A DNA stretch of 64,000 nucleotides from NCBI GenBank assembly GCA_026393985.1, contig JAPKZB010000056.1, positions 1 to 64,000 on the forward strand, given 5' to 3'. Shown here piece after piece: positions 48,379-56,361 of this stretch; within the stretch, counting starts at the first letter, position 1, and every line of letters starts with the position of its first letter. A program made the translations under genes and the position numbers. The notes beneath the pieces are model-generated. The model was not told the origin of the DNA and searched no databases. It saw only the letters and a list, made by a program, of their open reading frames with translations. The DNA comes from Acidobacteriota bacterium. GTDB lineage: Bacteria; Acidobacteriota; Terriglobia; Bryobacterales; Bryobacteraceae.

Positions 48379-48872
48379 GTGCCGACGATCCCGGTCGATG
48401 GGCTGTTGTTCGACATCAAGACCACTTACGATGCACAGAAATACGATGAGTGGGACTACTACCGAAGCGTTCTGCAGCCGCAGAAGTCTTACTCAGCGAT
48501 GGACCTGGTAATCGCAAGAGCTCAGCAGTCTCCCGTGGAGGTTTGGCTGGTGGAAGCGAAAGACTTCCGGATGATTACGAGGCCCCCGGAACGTTCCAAT
48601 CTGAACGGGCTTGCCGAGACGCTTGCCAAGAAGGTCAGCGATACGCTTGCGGGATTACGGGATGCCGCTGGAGCGGCCGCGCAAACCAACGAGCGCAGGC
48701 TGGCAGACACCTGGAGCCTCATACGGGCCACCGTTCGAAACTGTTTCCCTCGAACTTCTCGAGCGGGGTTCTGCAGAAATTACGGCAGGTAGTGGGCCAC
48801 ATCGATCCGCAACCGCAGGTTCTGAACATCGCTAACACGGGACGGGCAGGGGTGCCCTGGAGAGTCTCCTGA
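48379..48872 (+). pseudogene. Frameshifted PD-(D/E)xK nuclease-like partner of the ATPase
   Basis: The gene starts 6 bp after the ATPase. The first frame (48379 to about 48705) encodes VDGLLFDIKTTYDAQKYDEWDYY and AMDLVIA...VEVWLVEAKDFR, the D-x(n)-ExK pattern of restriction-endonuclease-fold nucleases, and then RRLADT. Beyond that the sensible sequence continues in another frame: HLEPHTGHRSKLFPSNFSSGVLQKLRQVVGHIDPQPQVLNIANTGRAGVPWR, ending at 48872. One shift, perhaps with a small deletion, near 48705-48715 breaks it; uncorrected translation would end at 48792 after 137 residues. Confidence 0.75.
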
Positions 48873-48881
48873 AGCGCGGAT

Positions 48882-50117
48882 CTACCAGCCGACGGGCTGG
48901 GTCCAGGCGCGTTTGGTGGGGAACTCGTCGCTGGGGACGGCGGGTTTTCCGGTGGACGTGACGACGGCGCGGACGTAGCGTTCGCCCGGCTTGAGCGTGT
49001 AGGCCGGGGTGAGGCCCTTCACCTCGGCGAGGAGCTCGCCGGCGGTGCCTTGGCGGCGGACGCCCACGAAACGCGTCGTGAACTCCTCTCCCGCCACCGG
49101 CTCAATGCGGAGGCTCAGGCGGCGCTCGGCGGGCGAGTAGGCCACGTCCGTCAGCGTGACGCCGGTTGAGGAGTAGAAGTCGCCGGCGCGGAGGGCGCGG
49201 ACGATGGAGTCGGCGCTGAGATGCGGGGCGCGGACCATTACCCAGGCGCGGCCGGGGAGGGCGCGGGTCTTGTTGCCATGGTGGTCGTGGGTGTCGTCGG
49301 TGGCGAGGCCGTACAGCGGCGGCGCGTCATAGCGGGTGAGGCGGAGGGCGTTGGCGATGTCCCACAGGGCATCCGTACTCGGGCGCTGCGCGTCGCCGGG
49401 GTCGTTGTCGTTGTCGACGCCGTTCCACACCTCGAAGAAGCGCTCCTGCACGACGCTGGCGAGATCTTCGGCGGTGATGCCCCATTTGTAGTTGGGGTGA
49501 TTGACATGGAGCAGCACCTCGCGGCCGGTGCGGGCGGCGTACTCTTCGACCTGTTCGAGATTCCGGACCATGCTTTCGGCGATGGTAGCGCCGCGGCGGA
49601 AACTAAGCGAGGCGGCGAGGTTGGTGGCGTTCATGTGCAGCGAACGGCCGTCGCCGGCCGTGCCGGTGAGTTCGACCGAGGGGATCAGGAGAAACCGCCG
49701 CGGTTCGTCGACCATGGCGCGGACCTCGTCGAGGGTCTTCAGGCGGATCTCCTCGCTGCCGTCGGCGGCCTGGCCGCGAGACTCGACCCAGCGGGGGCCG
49801 AAGCGGGCGCGGTAGGCGGCGACGGCATCGACACCGGCGCGGCGGTTGATGGCGCGAGAGGGCATCCAGCGTTCGGACTGAGCGAACACGTTGTGTTCGG
49901 AGAGCGCGAGGAAGTGGTAGCCGTGGTCACGGTACCAGGCGGCGACCATGTCGGGGAAGCCGTCACCATCGGACCAGAGCGTGTGGGTGTGGAGGTTGCC
50001 TTTCCACCAACGCAGGCCAGCGGCGGGTTCCGGGCGGGGGGCCTGCGCGGCGGCGAAGCCGAGCAGGAGGGCGGCCGCGGCGCAGGCGCCGGCGCGGAGG
50101 AGGAGCAGCGAGGGCAT
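48882..50117 (-). CDS. PHP-domain metallohydrolase (CehA/McbA-like), secreted
   Basis: A 411-aa protein with a signal peptide (SLLLLRAGACAAAALLLGFAAAQ). The PHP metal site is HTHTLWSDG followed by ALSEHN, IPSVELTG, LLHVNHPNYKWG and YGLATDDTHDH. Exported members of this group hydrolyse phosphoesters or act in carbohydrate breakdown. The C-terminus adds a beta-sandwich-like segment (GVTLTDVAYSPAERRLSLRIEPVAG). It converges on the decayed defence cassette with a 9-bp gap and follows the DUF1080 fusion gene closely (4 bp). Confidence 0.85.
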   Translation of the reverse strand: MPSLLLLRAGACAAAALLLGFAAAQAPRPEPAAGLRWWKGNLHTHTLWSDGDGFPDMVAAWYRDHGYHFLALSEHNVFAQSERWMPSRAINRRAGVDAVAAYRARFGPRWVESRGQAADGSEEIRLKTLDEVRAMVDEPRRFLLIPSVELTGTAGDGRSLHMNATNLAASLSFRRGATIAESMVRNLEQVEEYAARTGREVLLHVNHPNYKWGITAEDLASVVQERFFEVWNGVDNDNDPGDAQRPSTDALWDIANALRLTRYDAPPLYGLATDDTHDHHGNKTRALPGRAWVMVRAPHLSADSIVRALRAGDFYSSTGVTLTDVAYSPAERRLSLRIEPVAGEEFTTRFVGVRRQGTAGELLAEVKGLTPAYTLKPGERYVRAVVTSTGKPAVPSDEFPTKRAWTQPVGW

Positions 50118-50129
50118 AGCGCTATTGTT
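50118..50129 (-). promoter_or_regulatory. -10-like box 6 nt before the PHP gene
   Basis: On the minus strand AACAAT (+ strand 50124-50129) is followed by 6 nt and the ATG at 50117. No Shine-Dalgarno. It lies in the last codons of the upstream fusion gene. Confidence 0.4.
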
Positions 50130-51915
50130 TCAGACGGAGGTTGCGGTACTCCACCTTCATGGGCGGGCCGACGTGGACCTGAACGCCGATCAAGCCCTGC
50201 GTGGCGCGGCCGACGAGGTCGTCGTCGATGACCATGCTCATCAGTTGGCCGTTGATCAGGTGGATGAGGGTGTTGCCGCGGGCGATGATGTGGACGCTGT
50301 TCCAGCCGGGGAGGAGGTGCTCTTTGGGGTCGGCGTGCGTGGCGACGATCTGGGGCTTGCGGTGGCCGAGGACGCGGGTGGTTTGGCCGCGGAGGGCGAG
50401 GAAGAGGCGGCCGCGCTCTTCGTAGTTCTGGCCGGTGTAGGCCTGTTTGCCGTCGATGTCGCACTGGTAGCCGCGGAGGGCGTAGGGGCGGTCGGGCAGG
50501 AGGCTGCTGCGGTAGTTGATGCCGGAGTTGCCGCCGGCGGTGATGCGGTAGTCGAGTTTGAGTTCGAAGTCTTTGGGTTGGCCGCCGCGCCAGATGAGGA
50601 AGGTGTTGTTTTTGAGCAGCGTTTCCGGGGTGACTTCGCCGACGATGGCGCCGTCTTCGACGCGCCAGTACTTGGGGTCGCCGTCCCAGCCGGCGAGGGT
50701 CTTGCCGTCAAATTGCGAAACGAAGCCAAGCTCGTCGGCCGGGGAGGGGGCGGGTTCGGGGCGGTCGCTTTGCTTGGGGACGTGGGCGACGGGGGCGGGG
50801 GTGAGGCAGCTTTGCTGGACGCCGACGGCCCAGCGGCGCTGGAAGCCTTTGAGTTTGCCGTCGAGATAGGCGCGGCGGGATTCGTCGCCTTTCAAGTGGA
50901 GATCGAGGAAGGCGGAGACGAAGTGCTGGTTGATGGCGTTGAGGCGGTCTTTGCGCCAGACGGGTTCGTCGAAGCTCTCTTTGGTGGCGAAGTCGAGCGG
51001 AAGGGCGGGCGGGGGGTTGCCGCCGATGTTGTGGCGGGCGCCTTCGTAGACGAGGAGGCAGCGGGGGGAGTTGACGGCCTGGTGGTAGGCCTTGCGGACG
51101 CCTTGTTCAAAGCCGGAGATGTCGTCGTGGTCGCCGGCGAGGAAGAGGGCGGGGACTTTGATGTTGGCGAGGGCGGCGGGCTCCCAGAGGTTGACGGGGG
51201 GCTGGGCGCCCCAGGGGGCGATGGCGACGACGGCCTTCAGATTCGGGTTGGGTTCGTTTCGCAATTTGGCACCGGGCGGGGTGCGGGTGGGGAGGGCGCC
51301 GGCGGAGATGAGGGCGCCGTAGCCGCCCATGGAGTAGCCGATGATGGCGACGCGGGCGGGGTCGATGTTGGGTTGGGAGGCCGAGAGGGATTCGATGGTG
51401 AAGTGCTGATCGTTCGAGCGGTTGGCGAGGGTGGAGGGGAAGGGCTTGACGTTGCCGAAGACGGAGTCGGTATGGTCGATGGCGGCGACGACGTAGCCTT
51501 TCGAGGCGAGGTTTTCGGTGAGGTAGGACAGGAACGTGCGGGAGCCGGGGTAGCCGTGGGAGACGATGACGAGGGGGAAGCGCTGGTTGGGAAGCGGGGC
51601 GGCGTCGCGGAGGGCTTTGCCGTCGATGGTGAAGGGCCGGGGGTTGCGGCCGGGGAGGGTGCTTTCATAGACCGTGCGGGCTTCGGCGCCGGCGGGGAGG
51701 AGGGCCGGGTACCAGAGTTCGACTTTGAGGGGGCGGTCGAGGAGGGGGGCCTGGTTGGTTTCCTTGTTGAAAGCGAGGACGTCGGGTTGGGCGGGGTTGA
51801 CGAGGTCGAGGGTGCGGACGCCGACGGGGTGGGGACCCCAGGCGGCGAGTTCCGGACTATCGACGCCAGGGACGCTGAAGAAGGCTTGGAGGAGGGCGAG
51901 CAGGAGGACGGACAT
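50122..51915 (-). CDS. Alpha/beta-hydrolase fused to a DUF1080 domain
   Basis: A 597-aa secreted fusion. The N-terminal ~390 residues form a PAF-acetylhydrolase/dienelactone hydrolase-like domain with the nucleophile elbow GYSMGGYGA, an oxyanion loop VIVSHGYPG, and His in EGARHNIGG. A Pro/Ser-rich linker (about 378-392) leads to a DUF1080 domain (FVSQFDGKTLAGWDGDPKYWRVEDG, DFELKLDYRITAGGNSGINYRS, VEYRNLRLKQ). This fusion could cleave an ester and a keto-glycoside in the same substrate. TAAGCT sits 6 nt before the ATG. Confidence 0.88.
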   Translation of the reverse strand: MSVLLLALLQAFFSVPGVDSPELAAWGPHPVGVRTLDLVNPAQPDVLAFNKETNQAPLLDRPLKVELWYPALLPAGAEARTVYESTLPGRNPRPFTIDGKALRDAAPLPNQRFPLVIVSHGYPGSRTFLSYLTENLASKGYVVAAIDHTDSVFGNVKPFPSTLANRSNDQHFTIESLSASQPNIDPARVAIIGYSMGGYGALISAGALPTRTPPGAKLRNEPNPNLKAVVAIAPWGAQPPVNLWEPAALANIKVPALFLAGDHDDISGFEQGVRKAYHQAVNSPRCLLVYEGARHNIGGNPPPALPLDFATKESFDEPVWRKDRLNAINQHFVSAFLDLHLKGDESRRAYLDGKLKGFQRRWAVGVQQSCLTPAPVAHVPKQSDRPEPAPSPADELGFVSQFDGKTLAGWDGDPKYWRVEDGAIVGEVTPETLLKNNTFLIWRGGQPKDFELKLDYRITAGGNSGINYRSSLLPDRPYALRGYQCDIDGKQAYTGQNYEERGRLFLALRGQTTRVLGHRKPQIVATHADPKEHLLPGWNSVHIIARGNTLIHLINGQLMSMVIDDDLVGRATQGLIGVQVHVGPPMKVEYRNLRLKQ

Positions 51916-51927
51916 CCCGTTAGCTTA
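51916..51927 (-). promoter_or_regulatory. -10-like box 6 nt before the hydrolase-DUF1080 gene
   Basis: TAAGCT on the minus strand (+ strand 51922-51927), 6 nt, then ATG at 51915. No Shine-Dalgarno nearby. Same layout as the other leaderless candidates. Confidence 0.4.
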
Positions 51928-51942
51928 CCCGATGGGCGGGGG

Positions 51943-52650
51943 TCAGTAGCCGAGGAACAGGAGTAAGAGGGCGACGTAATAGGCCGGGCCGATGACGTAG
52001 GCGGAGACCTGCCAGGCGATCAGCATGCCGAAGATCTGATAGGCGCCCATGGTCATCTGCCATTCGCGGAGCTTGGCGGCCATGGACTCGGGCAGGACGA
52101 GGCCGATGGCGGTGAAGCCGTCGAGCGGGGGCAGGGGGATCAGGTTGAAGACGCCGAGCAGGATGTTGAGCGCGAACATGATGCTGAGCAGGGTGGCGAT
52201 GGCTTCGGTCGCGGCGGGAGCGCTATCGGCGGCCTGGATGATGTCGGTGAAGCGCATGGTTGTGCCGGGGCGGAAGAGGCCGGCGAGGAGGCCCACGCGG
52301 ATGAGGACAGCGGCGATGGCGGCGAGGATGAAGTTGGCGACGGGGCCGGCGAGGGACATCCAGGCGGCGCGGCGGGGGTAGCGCATGGCCCAGTAGGGAT
52401 CGTAGGGGGCGCTGGCCCAGCCCATCATCCAGCCGTTCATGAAGAAGGTGAGCCAGGGGAAGACGAGCATGCCGAAGGGCTCGCGCTGCATGTGGGGCAG
52501 GGGGCTGAGGGTGACCTGGCCGAAGTGGTAGGCGGTTTTGTCGCCGCCGCGGAGGGCCATCCAGGCGTGGGCGGCTTCGTGGGCGGTGGCCGAAAGCAGG
52601 AAGACGACGAACCAGATGACGCCGACGGCGATGAGCTGAGGATCAAACAT
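51943..52650 (-). CDS. Site-2-protease-family membrane protein (M50)
   Basis: A 235-aa membrane protein with the zinc motif HEAAHAWMALRGGD in the first helix region (HExxH) and NLIPLPPLDGF corresponding to the LDG motif that supplies the third ligand. Six helices are predicted by eye. It resembles the compact M50 group seen next to unrelated genes rather than RseP (no PDZ). Start ATG at 52650, overlapping the MFS gene by 8 bp. Intramembrane proteolysis of unknown substrate. Confidence 0.9.
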   Translation of the reverse strand: MFDPQLIAVGVIWFVVFLLSATAHEAAHAWMALRGGDKTAYHFGQVTLSPLPHMQREPFGMLVFPWLTFFMNGWMMGWASAPYDPYWAMRYPRRAAWMSLAGPVANFILAAIAAVLIRVGLLAGLFRPGTTMRFTDIIQAADSAPAATEAIATLLSIMFALNILLGVFNLIPLPPLDGFTAIGLVLPESMAAKLREWQMTMGAYQIFGMLIAWQVSAYVIGPAYYVALLLLFLGY

Positions 52651-53830
52651 TTTGTTCGCCCAGGATAGCAGGGCGGCGGCGGTGGACGAGCAGCCAGACG
52701 GCCATGCCGGCCAGCGGGAAGCAGGCGGCGAGCAGGAAGCTGGTGGCGTAGAGCTTTTGATCGAACAGGCGGCCGACCAGGGGCATGACGAGGGCGACGA
52801 GGCCGGACCAGGCGCCGGAGCTGAGGCCGGCGATGAAGCCCGCGTGTTTGGGGCCGAAGATGCTGGCGCCGTAGGCGACGCCGCCGATGAGGAAGCCGGC
52901 GGCAACGAACATCGAGAAGGAGAGGAGGGCGAGAGGAGCAGTGACGCCGGGCAGGTAGGGCACGGCGGCGAGCGGGAGGCTCAGGAGGGTGAGCAGGAGG
53001 AAGAGGTTGCGGAAGGAGCCGCGGGCGCGGTCCGTCCACCAGCCCCAGAAGAAGTAGCCGATCTCCCAGCCGAGCGGGGGCAGCCAGAGGAGGCCGGCGA
53101 TTTGGACCTGGCTGAGGCCGAGCGAGCGGAGGTAGAGCGCGCCGTAGTAGAGGATGAAGCCGATGGGGAGGGAGCCGAAGGCGTAGATGAGCATGAAGCT
53201 CCACAGGAGGGGGTCGGAGAAGCGGGGGCGTTCCGCGGGCGCGGGGATTTCGGCGGGGAGGCGCATGGAGGGCCGCCGGCTGACGTACTGCCAGAGGAGG
53301 ATCCAGACGAGGCCGATGAGGCCGGTGAACCAGAAGGCGCCGCGCCAGCCCCAGGCCTGGTAGACGGGGTTGATGATGACCGGGGTGATGAGGGCGCCGA
53401 GCGAGCCGCCGCTGTAGGCGACGGCGGTACCTTTGGCGCGATGTTCGACGGGGAGCGTCTGGACGGCGGTGCGGAGGCCGCCGGGGAAGGTGGCGCCTTC
53501 GCCGAAGCCAAGGGCGAAGCGGGCGGCAAAGAGCGAAACGAACCCAAGGGCAAAGGCATGGGAGACGCTCGCGAGGGTCCAGAAGGCGACGGCGGCGGTC
53601 ATGGCGAGGGGAAGGCCATAACGGTCGAGCCAGCGGCCCCAGGCGATGTTCGATGCCATGTAGGAGAGGCTGAAGCCGCTGACGACGTAGCCGTACTCTT
53701 CATTGGACAGCCGGAGCTGTTCGAGCATGGCGGGGGCGAGGATGGCGAGGGTGTTGCGGTCGATGTAGCTGATCAGGCTGACCAGGGTCATCGTCAAAGT
53801 GGGGATCCAGTCGTTCCTAGGGCGCAACAA
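52643..53830 (-). CDS. MFS transporter (ACS-type organic anion family)
   Basis: A 395-aa transporter with twelve helices. The first loop holds GRWLDRYGLPLAM (MFS loop 2-3 motif, with Asp and Arg), and YIDRNTLAILAP is the N-terminal motif of the anion:cation symporter group (hexuronate, sialic-acid-like). The TTG start at 53830 follows GTATCC; an ATG start 13 codons inside would remove the first residues. Translationally coupled to the M50 gene. Likely imports a sugar acid. Confidence 0.88.
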   Translation of the reverse strand: MLRPRNDWIPTLTMTLVSLISYIDRNTLAILAPAMLEQLRLSNEEYGYVVSGFSLSYMASNIAWGRWLDRYGLPLAMTAAVAFWTLASVSHAFALGFVSLFAARFALGFGEGATFPGGLRTAVQTLPVEHRAKGTAVAYSGGSLGALITPVIINPVYQAWGWRGAFWFTGLIGLVWILLWQYVSRRPSMRLPAEIPAPAERPRFSDPLLWSFMLIYAFGSLPIGFILYYGALYLRSLGLSQVQIAGLLWLPPLGWEIGYFFWGWWTDRARGSFRNLFLLLTLLSLPLAAVPYLPGVTAPLALLSFSMFVAAGFLIGGVAYGASIFGPKHAGFIAGLSSGAWSGLVALVMPLVGRLFDQKLYATSFLLAACFPLAGMAVWLLVHRRRPAILGEQNV

Positions 53831-53901
53831 CTTAGGATACGAAACAACCGGTTCGTCGGAAAGGGCGAGGGGTTTCGGGGGAGGCCGGGCATGATCGAAT
53901 C

Positions 53902-54591
53902 ATGAAGACCTCACATACGACATGGGCATTGATGGCGGTGGCAGCGGGAATGCTGGCGCAGGAGCCGGTACGGTTCGACGATAAGGTCCGGGAGCAGTTT
54001 TTCGCCGGGCTGGGGGGCGATGGGGCGGCGCTGGCGGAGGCGATGAAGATATCGGCGGCGACGCTGGCGGCGGAGCCGTCACACGCCGAGGCCATGGTTT
54101 GGCATGGGAGCGGGCTGTTCTTTCAGTCCGGGGCGCTGTTTCAGAAAGGAGACATGCAGGCGGCGATGGCGATGATGCAGAAGGGGACGGGGATGATGGA
54201 CAAGGCGGCGGAGTTGGCGCCGAAGAACGTGGGGGTCCGGATTCCACGCGGGTCGGCGTATCTGGCCGCGAGTAAGGGGATGCCGCCGCAGATGGGCACT
54301 CCGTTGCTGGTCATGGGGGTGAAGGACTATGAAGATTGCTGGGAGATGCAAAAGGGCGATCTGAGCGGGTTTAGCGAGCATTCGCTGGGCGAACTGCTGT
54401 TTGGCATTGCCGAGGGCAACGGGCGGCTGGGGAAGACGGAGAAGGCGAAGGAGTACTTCACGTTGATCCAGACGAAACTGCCGGGAACGGCCTATGCCAA
54501 GCGCGCGGAGAAGTGGCTGGCGGAAGGGAAGTTGAGTTCGCGGGACTCCAACTGCATGGGTTGCCACATGGGAAGCCCGAAGGTGAAGTAA
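53902..54591 (+). CDS. Exported helical (TPR-like) protein with C-terminal CxxCH
   Basis: A 229-aa protein with a signal peptide (KTSHTTWALMAVAAGMLA). The body is helical, with paired-helix repeats such as TLAAEPSHAEAMVWHGSGLFFQSGALFQKGD and NGRLGKTEKAKEYFTLIQTKLPGTAYAKRAEKW, resembling TPR units. The extreme C-terminus contains NCMGCHMG, a heme c attachment motif (CxxCH), only seven residues from the end. Either a mono-heme periplasmic protein or a metal-binding tail. It lies 1 bp before the sensor-kinase gene, suggesting it is part of that signalling unit. Confidence 0.75.
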   Translation: MKTSHTTWALMAVAAGMLAQEPVRFDDKVREQFFAGLGGDGAALAEAMKISAATLAAEPSHAEAMVWHGSGLFFQSGALFQKGDMQAAMAMMQKGTGMMDKAAELAPKNVGVRIPRGSAYLAASKGMPPQMGTPLLVMGVKDYEDCWEMQKGDLSGFSEHSLGELLFGIAEGNGRLGKTEKAKEYFTLIQTKLPGTAYAKRAEKWLAEGKLSSRDSNCMGCHMGSPKVK

Positions 54592-54592
54592 C

Positions 54593-55627
54593 TTGAGGAA
54601 GGTGAGAGTTCCAAGGCCGGTTCTCGCGATTCTGTTCATCACGCTGGGGGTGATGGGCATCAACCTGTTCTTCGCCCGGGGGACGGGATGGCGGGAGATG
54701 GCCGATATCTTCCTGGTCACATTGATCTATAGCACTTCGATTAGCCTGCTCTGCTATCAGGCGGGGAGCCGGTTCTGGCGGCGGGGCGGGAAGCATGGCC
54801 TGGCGCTGAACATCGGGGTGATGGCGGGCGCCGTGGTGCTGGGTTCGTTTATGGGTTATGCGATCTCGGTCGGGTTGGGGCTGGTGCGGCCGAGGTCGTT
54901 TTGGGGCGGCTACTGGGCGACTTTGCAGTTCGCGGCGTTCATCTCGGCCACGTTCGGACTGACGGTGATGGTCTATGAGTATTACCGGGGGAGATCCGAC
55001 TGGGCGGAGTTTGAGCGGGAGCGGGCGTTGAAGCTGGCAAGCGAGGCGCAGCTGGCTTCGCTGGCATCACGGGTTCATCCGCACTTCCTGTTCAACACGC
55101 TGAATACGATCAGCGCGTTGATCCACGAGGACCCGCAGAAGGCGGACGAACAGTTGCAGCGGCTGTCGAAGCTGCTGCGCTTTTCGCTGGACGCGCCGGA
55201 GGCGAACCTGGTGCCGCTCGACCGGGAGTTGCAGGTGGTAGCAGATTATCTGGAGATCGAACGGACGCGGTTCGCCGAGCGGCTGCGCTACCGGGTGGAG
55301 GCTTCGGCGGAGGCGCGGGAGTGTTCGGTGCCGCCGTTCGCGGTGCAGACACTGGTGGAGAACTCGGTGAAGCATCACGTGGCCAAGCGCCGGGAGGGCG
55401 GCGAGGTGGTGGTGCGGGCGGAGCGGCGGGGAGGGGCGCTGGTGGTGACGGTGACCGATGACGGGCCGGGGATTCCGGCGGGGGCGGCGCTGCCGGGGCA
55501 CGGGTTGGAGATTTTGCGGGGACGGCTGGATGCGCTGTTCCCGAAGGATGCGAAGCTGGAGATTGCCGGCGCGGAAGTGACGATTACCTTACCTGCCCAT
55601 GTCGATTCGAGCGTACGTATTGGATGA
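54593..55627 (+). CDS. LytS/YehU-type sensor histidine kinase
   Basis: A 344-aa kinase with four helices in residues 10-130 and no extracytoplasmic sensor domain of note. The phosphoacceptor motif is RVHPHFLFNTLN (His164 by alignment with the family NPHF), followed by the HATPase parts LVENSVKHHVAKR (N box) and VTDDGPGIP (G1), then GHGLEILRGRLDALF. It acts on the LytTR regulator whose gene overlaps its end by 29 bp. Start TTG at 54593; a GTG three codons later is possible. Confidence 0.9.
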   Translation: MRKVRVPRPVLAILFITLGVMGINLFFARGTGWREMADIFLVTLIYSTSISLLCYQAGSRFWRRGGKHGLALNIGVMAGAVVLGSFMGYAISVGLGLVRPRSFWGGYWATLQFAAFISATFGLTVMVYEYYRGRSDWAEFERERALKLASEAQLASLASRVHPHFLFNTLNTISALIHEDPQKADEQLQRLSKLLRFSLDAPEANLVPLDRELQVVADYLEIERTRFAERLRYRVEASAEARECSVPPFAVQTLVENSVKHHVAKRREGGEVVVRAERRGGALVVTVTDDGPGIPAGAALPGHGLEILRGRLDALFPKDAKLEIAGAEVTITLPAHVDSSVRIG

Positions 55628-56351
55628 TGAACCGCTGGCCGTGAAGCGGCTGGTGCGATTGCTGGGGGCGACCGGGAAGGTCACCGTGGTGGGCTTTTCG
55701 TCGGACCCGGAGGCGGCGATTGCAGAGATCGCGGAGCTGCGGCCGGAGGTGCTGTTTCTCGATATCGAGATGCCGGGGCTGACGGGATTCGACGTGCTGC
55801 AGCGGCTGAGCGGGGAGCCGTTAGTGGTGTTCACGACGGCCTACGACCAGTACGCGCTGCAGGCGTTTGCGGTGAACTCGGTGGACTATCTGCTGAAGCC
55901 GGTGGAACCGGCGGGGTTGGACCGGGCGCTGGCGAAATTGGGCCGGACGCTGGGCGGACAGGAGGCGGCGCCGGACTTGCAAAAGATCATTGCGGCGCTG
56001 ACGAAGCCGGCGGCGTATCCGGCGCGGCTGCCGAGCCGGACGGGGGAGCGGGTGGAGTTCGTGGACCTTGCGCGGGTGACGCACTTCTACGGCGAGGACA
56101 AGCTGACGTTTGCGGCGACGGCGGCGAAGGACTTCGTGGTGGACCATTCGATTGCGGAGCTAGAGGGGAAGCTGGACCCGGCGCGGTGGTTCCGGATTCA
56201 CCGGTCGACGCTGGTGCAGTTGGATTATGTGCAGGAGTTGCACGGGTGGATTGGGAACCGGCTGCTGATCCGGTTGAAGGATGAAAAGAAGACGGAGTTG
56301 CAGGTGGCGCGGGAGCGGGTGGCGGAGTTGAAGGCGAAGCTGGGGTTATAG
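55599..56351 (+). CDS. LytTR-family response regulator
   Basis: A 250-aa regulator. Receiver domain: acidic pocket DDEP (residues 9-12), phospho-acceptor Asp55 in FLDIEMPG, Thr/Ala in FTTAYD and Lys in LLKPVE. A LytTR DNA-binding domain follows (EFVDLARVTHFYGEDKLTF, WFRIHRSTLVQLDYV, ELQVARERV). Overlaps the kinase gene by 29 bp. Typical targets control envelope, autolysis or exopolysaccharide genes; the direct repeats it would bind are not evident nearby. Confidence 0.94.
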   Translation: MSIRAYVLDDEPLAVKRLVRLLGATGKVTVVGFSSDPEAAIAEIAELRPEVLFLDIEMPGLTGFDVLQRLSGEPLVVFTTAYDQYALQAFAVNSVDYLLKPVEPAGLDRALAKLGRTLGGQEAAPDLQKIIAALTKPAAYPARLPSRTGERVEFVDLARVTHFYGEDKLTFAATAAKDFVVDHSIAELEGKLDPARWFRIHRSTLVQLDYVQELHGWIGNRLLIRLKDEKKTELQVARERVAELKAKLGL

Positions 56352-56361
56352 AATCGGGCAG
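56349..56361 (+). promoter_or_regulatory. -10 box 7 nt before the hydrolase gene
   Basis: TAGAAT at 56349-56354, overlapping the stop codon of the response regulator, lies 7 nt before the ATG at 56362. No Shine-Dalgarno is seen. Confidence 0.5.

Noticed and set aside
46234-48872. Prophage or integrative island boundary at the ATPase/nuclease cassette
   Set aside because: Lower GC is clear, but no integrase, tRNA, attachment repeat or phage gene flanks it.
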